A DNA stretch of 64,000 nt from Maea johnstoni (lineage: Eukaryota > Annelida > Polychaeta > Spionida > Magelonidae), in assembly GCA_963942565.1 (NCBI GenBank), contig OZ012690.1, positions 5,307,646 through 5,371,645 on the forward strand, given 5' to 3'. This document shows, in pieces, positions 59,544-64,000 of this stretch (position 1 is the stretch's first letter; the number at the start of each line of letters is the position of its first letter). A program made the translations under genes and the position numbers. The notes under the pieces were generated by a model. That model was not told the DNA's origin. It saw only the letters and a program-made list of their open reading frames with translations, and ran no database searches.

Positions 59544-62500
59544 CTCCGGTAAATTAAGTTCCCTTTGCCAATAAGATGAGCCAAGCAACCAGTCATTGCT
59601 TGAAATATATTTACCAGCCTTCTGTAGAAGTAGGATAAATAGTTTTATTTACCCTCCCTCTAGAGTGGTCAGGCTAAATAGTTTGATCTTCTCTACCCCC
59701 AAAATGTTTGAGAAAATAAAAAGCTTTTGATTTGCTTTTTCACACTTGGTCCATCGTACCCAGTAGACATTTGTGAATAACTGGTTCATGCCTTTGCTAA
59801 CTTTATAAAGTTGTACATACAGTTCCTTGGTACGTAGGCTAAAATGCAACATGTTATAACCAAAGCATACCAAAAACACCATTTTAAGTAAGGGCATACT
59901 AAATTAACCTTTTTGTGATATTAGAAGTTAATAAGTTTGAATGCTCTTAAGTTCAGTATCTATTTCATTTCATGATTAATATATGTGAAACAATCCATTT
60001 ATTTTTGTCTTATTTTAGATACTGTAGAATAGGCAAAGTTTGTGAGTGCGATTATTTATATTTACGTCCTTGTTAGACCTGCACACCACAATGGTGCCCG
60101 TGCATAGACTAGTATTAAGTATTCCGACTTATTTGTATTACTTTTATTTGGTGATGCCTATGTGGATTGACTGTTCGATAGATAAAAAGATGGTTCAACA
60201 GATAGATGGTTTGATAGATAAATGGTTCAATAGAAAGATAGAGCGTACGATAGATTATTTTCAAAATTTGCTTTTGTCAGGTGGCGGTCATCAAAAAATG
60301 TCAGGCTTTGAAGGCTGCTGCTGGCCTGATTGGGTTTATGTTTACGTCCATTATTGTTTTTTCTTAAATTATTATTCTTTCAAGATTATTATAATTATAT
60401 TCATTATTATTATTATTATAATTAAATTCATTATTATTAGAGTCATTATAATTATTCTTTATATTATTTTAATTTTCATCATCATTATTGTGTAGTTTTT
60501 TCAATCATTTATTGTTACTGATAATCTTCTTTTGGTGTCATTGAAGACGGAAGAAAGGAAGGAATTCTTCACAGCCATGTTTGGCGCGTGCTTTATTGCC
60601 ACAGCCTACACAGTGATCTCCTGTCTTCACCATAACAGCCGGTCCCGGAAAAGCAATGTCATCTTTAAAAGATGTTATGGTACTACCTTGCTCCTCATCG
60701 GACTCAACACCATCATCTTCAGAGAGCCTACTGAAAGCAGCTTAACCCGTCGGTGAGGTGCCCATCATCAGTCCCTGCACTCAAGAACATGGGTAAGTTT
60801 ACATTTAAATTCATGATCTTTAAACCATGATTTGTCCACATCTTAGTCATGGTAAATAAAAGTTACTTAGTGCATTATTCAATTAATCTACTAGAAATAC
60901 TGGTCTTTTCAATCAGTTATGTTATGTAATTTAATCAGGTGATAAAGACATTAATCAGAGCCATGTCACCCTACAACATATGTGGTACATACTCCCAAAG
61001 TCACACCATGAAGGTTGTCATTATTAGTAAATACCATTACAGATTACATTGCAATTTTTTGATTTCCTGGGCTGTTTGAGTAATTGTTGGTGGGTATTAT
61101 AACCCCATGTTATACCTAAATATTCCATACATTTCCCATCTATTAATTTTCTACCATTTTCTACCACCACAATGATGCCTGTGCATAGACTAGTATTACG
61201 TATTCCGACTTATTTGTATTACTTTTATTTTGGTGATACCTATATGTATTGACTTTGTTTATCATTTGATGTGTATTTTCCAGGTTGTATTATCTGTTCA
61301 AGGAGGAGATAATGACTTTGCAGGATTCACCGCCCCAAAGTGGTGAATGCTGCCTATCATATACAATCCTACAGCACTGTTGAATAATTAATTATCATTA
61401 TTACTAGCTGGTTTGATAAGTAGATAGCTGGTTTGATACATAGATAGCTGGTTCAATATATAGCTTAATGATTTGATAGATAGCTGGTTTGATAGATAGC
61501 TGGTTCGAACGATAGATAGATGGTTCAATAGCTAGATGGTTTGAAAGATAGATAGTTTGATGGATAGATAGCACCCCGCAAGGGGCACACCTACTGTGTG
61601 CAATAGGAGTTGGCACCTCCCGGGCAACCCTACGCCAGCGTGGCACCCTGCTCGCCTTATAAAAAAAATGGGGATGTGTGGATCTGTCTATGGATACCAT
61701 GCATCTAAAAGATCCCTTGGTCATCTTTGGATATGAAGGCTCTGCTCTTTCTCTTCCGCTTTTTCTTCTTTCACATGCTTTGCCATTGTTCTTCAACAAT
61801 GGCAAACAACCACTTTACGAAAAAAAAAGCAATTAATGGCACTAAATAGCCTAATGTGCTGATGTGCCTTTAAGCCCTCATTCATTCATTCATTGGATAG
61901 ATAGCTGGTTCAATACATAGATATAGCTGATTTATTTGATAGATAGATAGCTGGTTTGATAGATAGAAAGATGGTTCAATAGATAGATGGTTAAATAGAT
62001 ATATAGATGGTTTGATAGATAGCTGGTTCAATATATAGATAGATAGATGGTTTGATAGATAGATAGATGCTTTGATTGATAGATAGATGGTTTTGAGGGT
62101 TTATTTTGGTGTGTACATTTGCTGATATTTATGGTTATATAAATGGTTCCAATAGAATGATATTAATTAAAGAATAAGTATGTAATACTATGTAATACTC
62201 AATTGAATCAAACCCGGCAATTGGCACACGTACTTTATGGTTTGATTTAGGAGTTGGCACCTGCTGGAGAATGCTAAGCTATCTCTAATTAATACATCTA
62301 TTAAGAAGGTTGTGTGCTTTCTATTTTGAAGGGTTGTGTTTACTACTGAGCATTGGACCTTTGCTAATTCAGAAACTGTATACTGCTTCAGTTTGCAGTG
62401 CAAATAATTTCGCTTAACAGCCCTGCTGGAGAGTATTTGTGCTACTTTAAATTTGCGCATTCAAGCACTCAAACTATATATCTATTAGTGCAAAAAGTAA

Positions 62501-62850
62501 GATGGCTATCAATAATGAAAACACATTTATTCATATGTATATTTATCTATAAGTAAACACACATATTTACATACATACTTAGAAACATACATACACACAT
62601 ACATACATATATATATATGTATATATATATATATGTATAATTTGTGTGTCCAAGTGCGCACGCCCACACAGATAGATAGAAAGATAGATAGAAATACTGA
62701 CTGACAAACAGACGTAGATAGATGTTAGATATTGATAGATAAACATAGAGATAAATACATGTTTCCATTATTGATAGGTTTGTCTTACTTATAGTACTGA
62801 TGATATATTCTATGACATACTGAAGGACATGCACATGGCCTTTTTTGCGA
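59544..62850 (+). repeat. Unit 19 (3307 bp)
   Basis: The second half is a near twin of unit 16 (GTGTGTACATTTG near 62108, AATAGAATGAT, CAGACGTAGATAG). The first half carries several private changes (CTTGTTAGACC near 60067, TTCAACAGATAG near 60194, GGTGGCGG near 60280). Confidence 0.97.
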
Positions 62851-63615
62851 CTCCGGTAAATTAAGTTCCCTTTGCCAATAAGATGAGCCAAGCAACCAGT
62901 CATTGCTTGAAATATATTTACCAGCCTTCTGTAGAAGTAGGATAAATAGTTTTATTTACCCTCCCTCTAGAGTGGTCAGGCTAAATAGTTTGATCTTCTC
63001 TACCCCCAAAATGTTTGAGAAAATAAAAAGCTTTTGATTTGCTTTTTCACACTTGGTCCATCGTACCCAGTAGACATTCGTGAATAACTGGTTCATGCCT
63101 TTGCTAACTTTATAAAGTTGTACATACAGTTTCATGGTACGTAGGCTAAAATGCAACATGTTATAACCAAAGCATACCAAAAACACCATTTTAAGTAAGG
63201 GCATACTAAATTAACCCTTTTGTGATATTAGAAGTTAATAAGTATGAATGCTCTTAAGTTCAGTATCTATTTCATTTCATGATTAATATATGTGAAACAA
63301 TCCATTTATTTTTGTCTTATTTTAGATACTGTAGAATAGGCAAAGTTTGTGAGTGCGATTATTTATATTTACGTCCTTGTTGTACCTGCACACCACAATG
63401 GTGCCCGTGCATAGACTAGTATTAAGTATTCCGACTTATTTGTATTACTTTTATTTGGTGATGCCTATGTGGATTGACTGTTCGATAGATAAAAAGATGG
63501 TTCAATAGATAGATGGTTTGATAGATAAATGGTTCAATAGAAAGATAGAGCGTACGATAGATTATTTTCAAAATTTGCTTTTGTCAGGGAGCGTCATCAA
63601 AAAATGTCCGGCTTT
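61810..63615 (+). repeat. Three-unit higher-order repeat, second copy (units 19b-20a)
   Basis: Partner of about 51880-53680, offset about 9.93 kb. Similarity continues to the window end, so the true extent is unknown. Confidence 0.75.
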
Positions 63616-64000
63616 GAAGGCTGCTGCTGGCCTGAATGGGTTTATGTTTACGTCCATTATTGTTTTTTCTTAAATTATTATTCTTTCAAGATTATTATAA
63701 TTATATTCATTATTATTATTATTATAATTAAATTCATTATTATTAGAGTCATTATTATTATTCTTTATATTATTATAATTTTCATCATCATTATTGTGTA
63801 GTTTTTTCAATCATTTATTGTTACTGATAATCTTCTTTTGGTGTCATTGAAGACGGAAGAAAGGAAGGAATTCTTCACAGCCATGTTTGGCGCGTGCTTT
63901 ATTGCCACAGCCTACACAGTGATCTCCTGTCTTCACCATAACAGACGGTCCCGGAAAAGCAATGTCATCTTTAAAAGATGTTATGGTACTACCTTGCTCC
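62851..64000 (+). repeat. Unit 20, partial (first 1150 bp)
   Basis: Cut by the window end inside the gene-like block. It is a near twin of unit 17 over this length (CAGGGAGCGTCATC near 63586, ATGTCCGGC near 63604). The changed CAGTTTCATGG near 63127 is private. Confidence 0.97.

Larger units (their letters stand above)
1..64000. repeat. Macrosatellite array, ~3.31-kb unit, 19 full copies plus one partial
   Basis: The opening bases CTCCGGTAAATTAAG recur at 3313, 6619, 9923, 13240 (one mismatch), 16535, 19853, 23141, 26449, 29757, 33064, 36371, 39681, 42990, 46292, 49608, 52916, 56225, 59544 and 62851, always in the same orientation and followed by the same 3.3 kb. Unit lengths run from 3288 to 3319 bp. 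Nearly all length change comes from microsatellite and minisatellite tracts. Units 1 and 2 differ by about seven substitutions when read side by side. Both array ends lie outside the window. The unit boundary used here is the window's own start and carries no biological meaning. No sequence interrupts the array. Confidence 0.99.

Noticed and set aside
60046-60495. 149-codon plus ORF in unit 19
   Set aside because: Longer only because private substitutions in unit 19 remove stops upstream of the ATT tract; the same region is closed in all other units.
1-64000. CRISPR array, rDNA or 5S array, or D4Z4-type array
   Set aside because: The repeat is 3.3 kb without short direct repeats and unique spacers, has no rRNA sequence, and is AT-rich with no homeobox. 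Similar unit length to D4Z4 is coincidence.

Overview
The whole window is one head-to-tail tandem array of a repeat unit about 3.31 kb long: 19 complete units and a 20th cut off by the window end. No array edge or flanking unique DNA is visible. The unit start is arbitrary, because base 1 already lies inside a unit. Units 1 and 2 differ by only about seven substitutions plus microsatellite length, so the array is young or is being homogenised actively.

The composition points to an animal nuclear genome: AT-rich, with GATA, CATT, CATA, TA and ATT microsatellites, no dense gene packing and GT-AG splice-like signals. A mollusc or another invertebrate is a guess only. There is no sign of bacterial, phage or organellar sequence, and I recognised no rRNA, tRNA, snRNA, transposase or reverse transcriptase.

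Layout of one unit (unit 1 coordinates). 1-540 is AT-rich sequence with an 82-codon minus ORF. 541-629 is copy A of an internal 90-bp repeat. 633-711 is GATA repeat and 821-950 is ATT-rich. 960-1249 is the most gene-like block and is open on both strands. 1250-1740 could be a plus-strand intron that contains copy B of the 90-bp repeat. 1863-2028 is a 16/20-bp minisatellite. 2029-2264 is a GC-richer, hairpin-rich island with a TATA-like box. 2336-2351 is (CATT)n and 2352-2552 a second minisatellite. 2553-2930 is more complex sequence with a 90-codon minus ORF. 3011-3222 is CA/TA/GATA simple repeat. 3251-3390, across the unit junction, holds a candidate minus-strand exon.

The best gene hypothesis is a minus-strand gene in each unit. 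A 140-nt internal exon candidate (3251-3390) and a terminal exon candidate (995-1187) have compatible splice phase. The latter ends in TGA with AATAAA 24 nt beyond. Among the differences between units, 4 of 9 are silent in these frames, against none in the competing frames. This is suggestive only. A plus-strand transcript with a perfect GTAAGT donor competes for the same block. Most other ORFs look like by-products of low-complexity sequence.

The strongest result is the array's higher-order structure. Shared rare variants show a nine-unit repeat (units 6b-9a and 15b-18a), a three-unit repeat (16b-17a and 19b-20a), a two-unit repeat (12b-13a and 14b-15a) and a one-unit duplication (10b-11a and 11b-12a). 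Some units are mosaics of these types. Units 1-3 form a separate subfamily. This is the pattern expected from unequal crossover and gene conversion.
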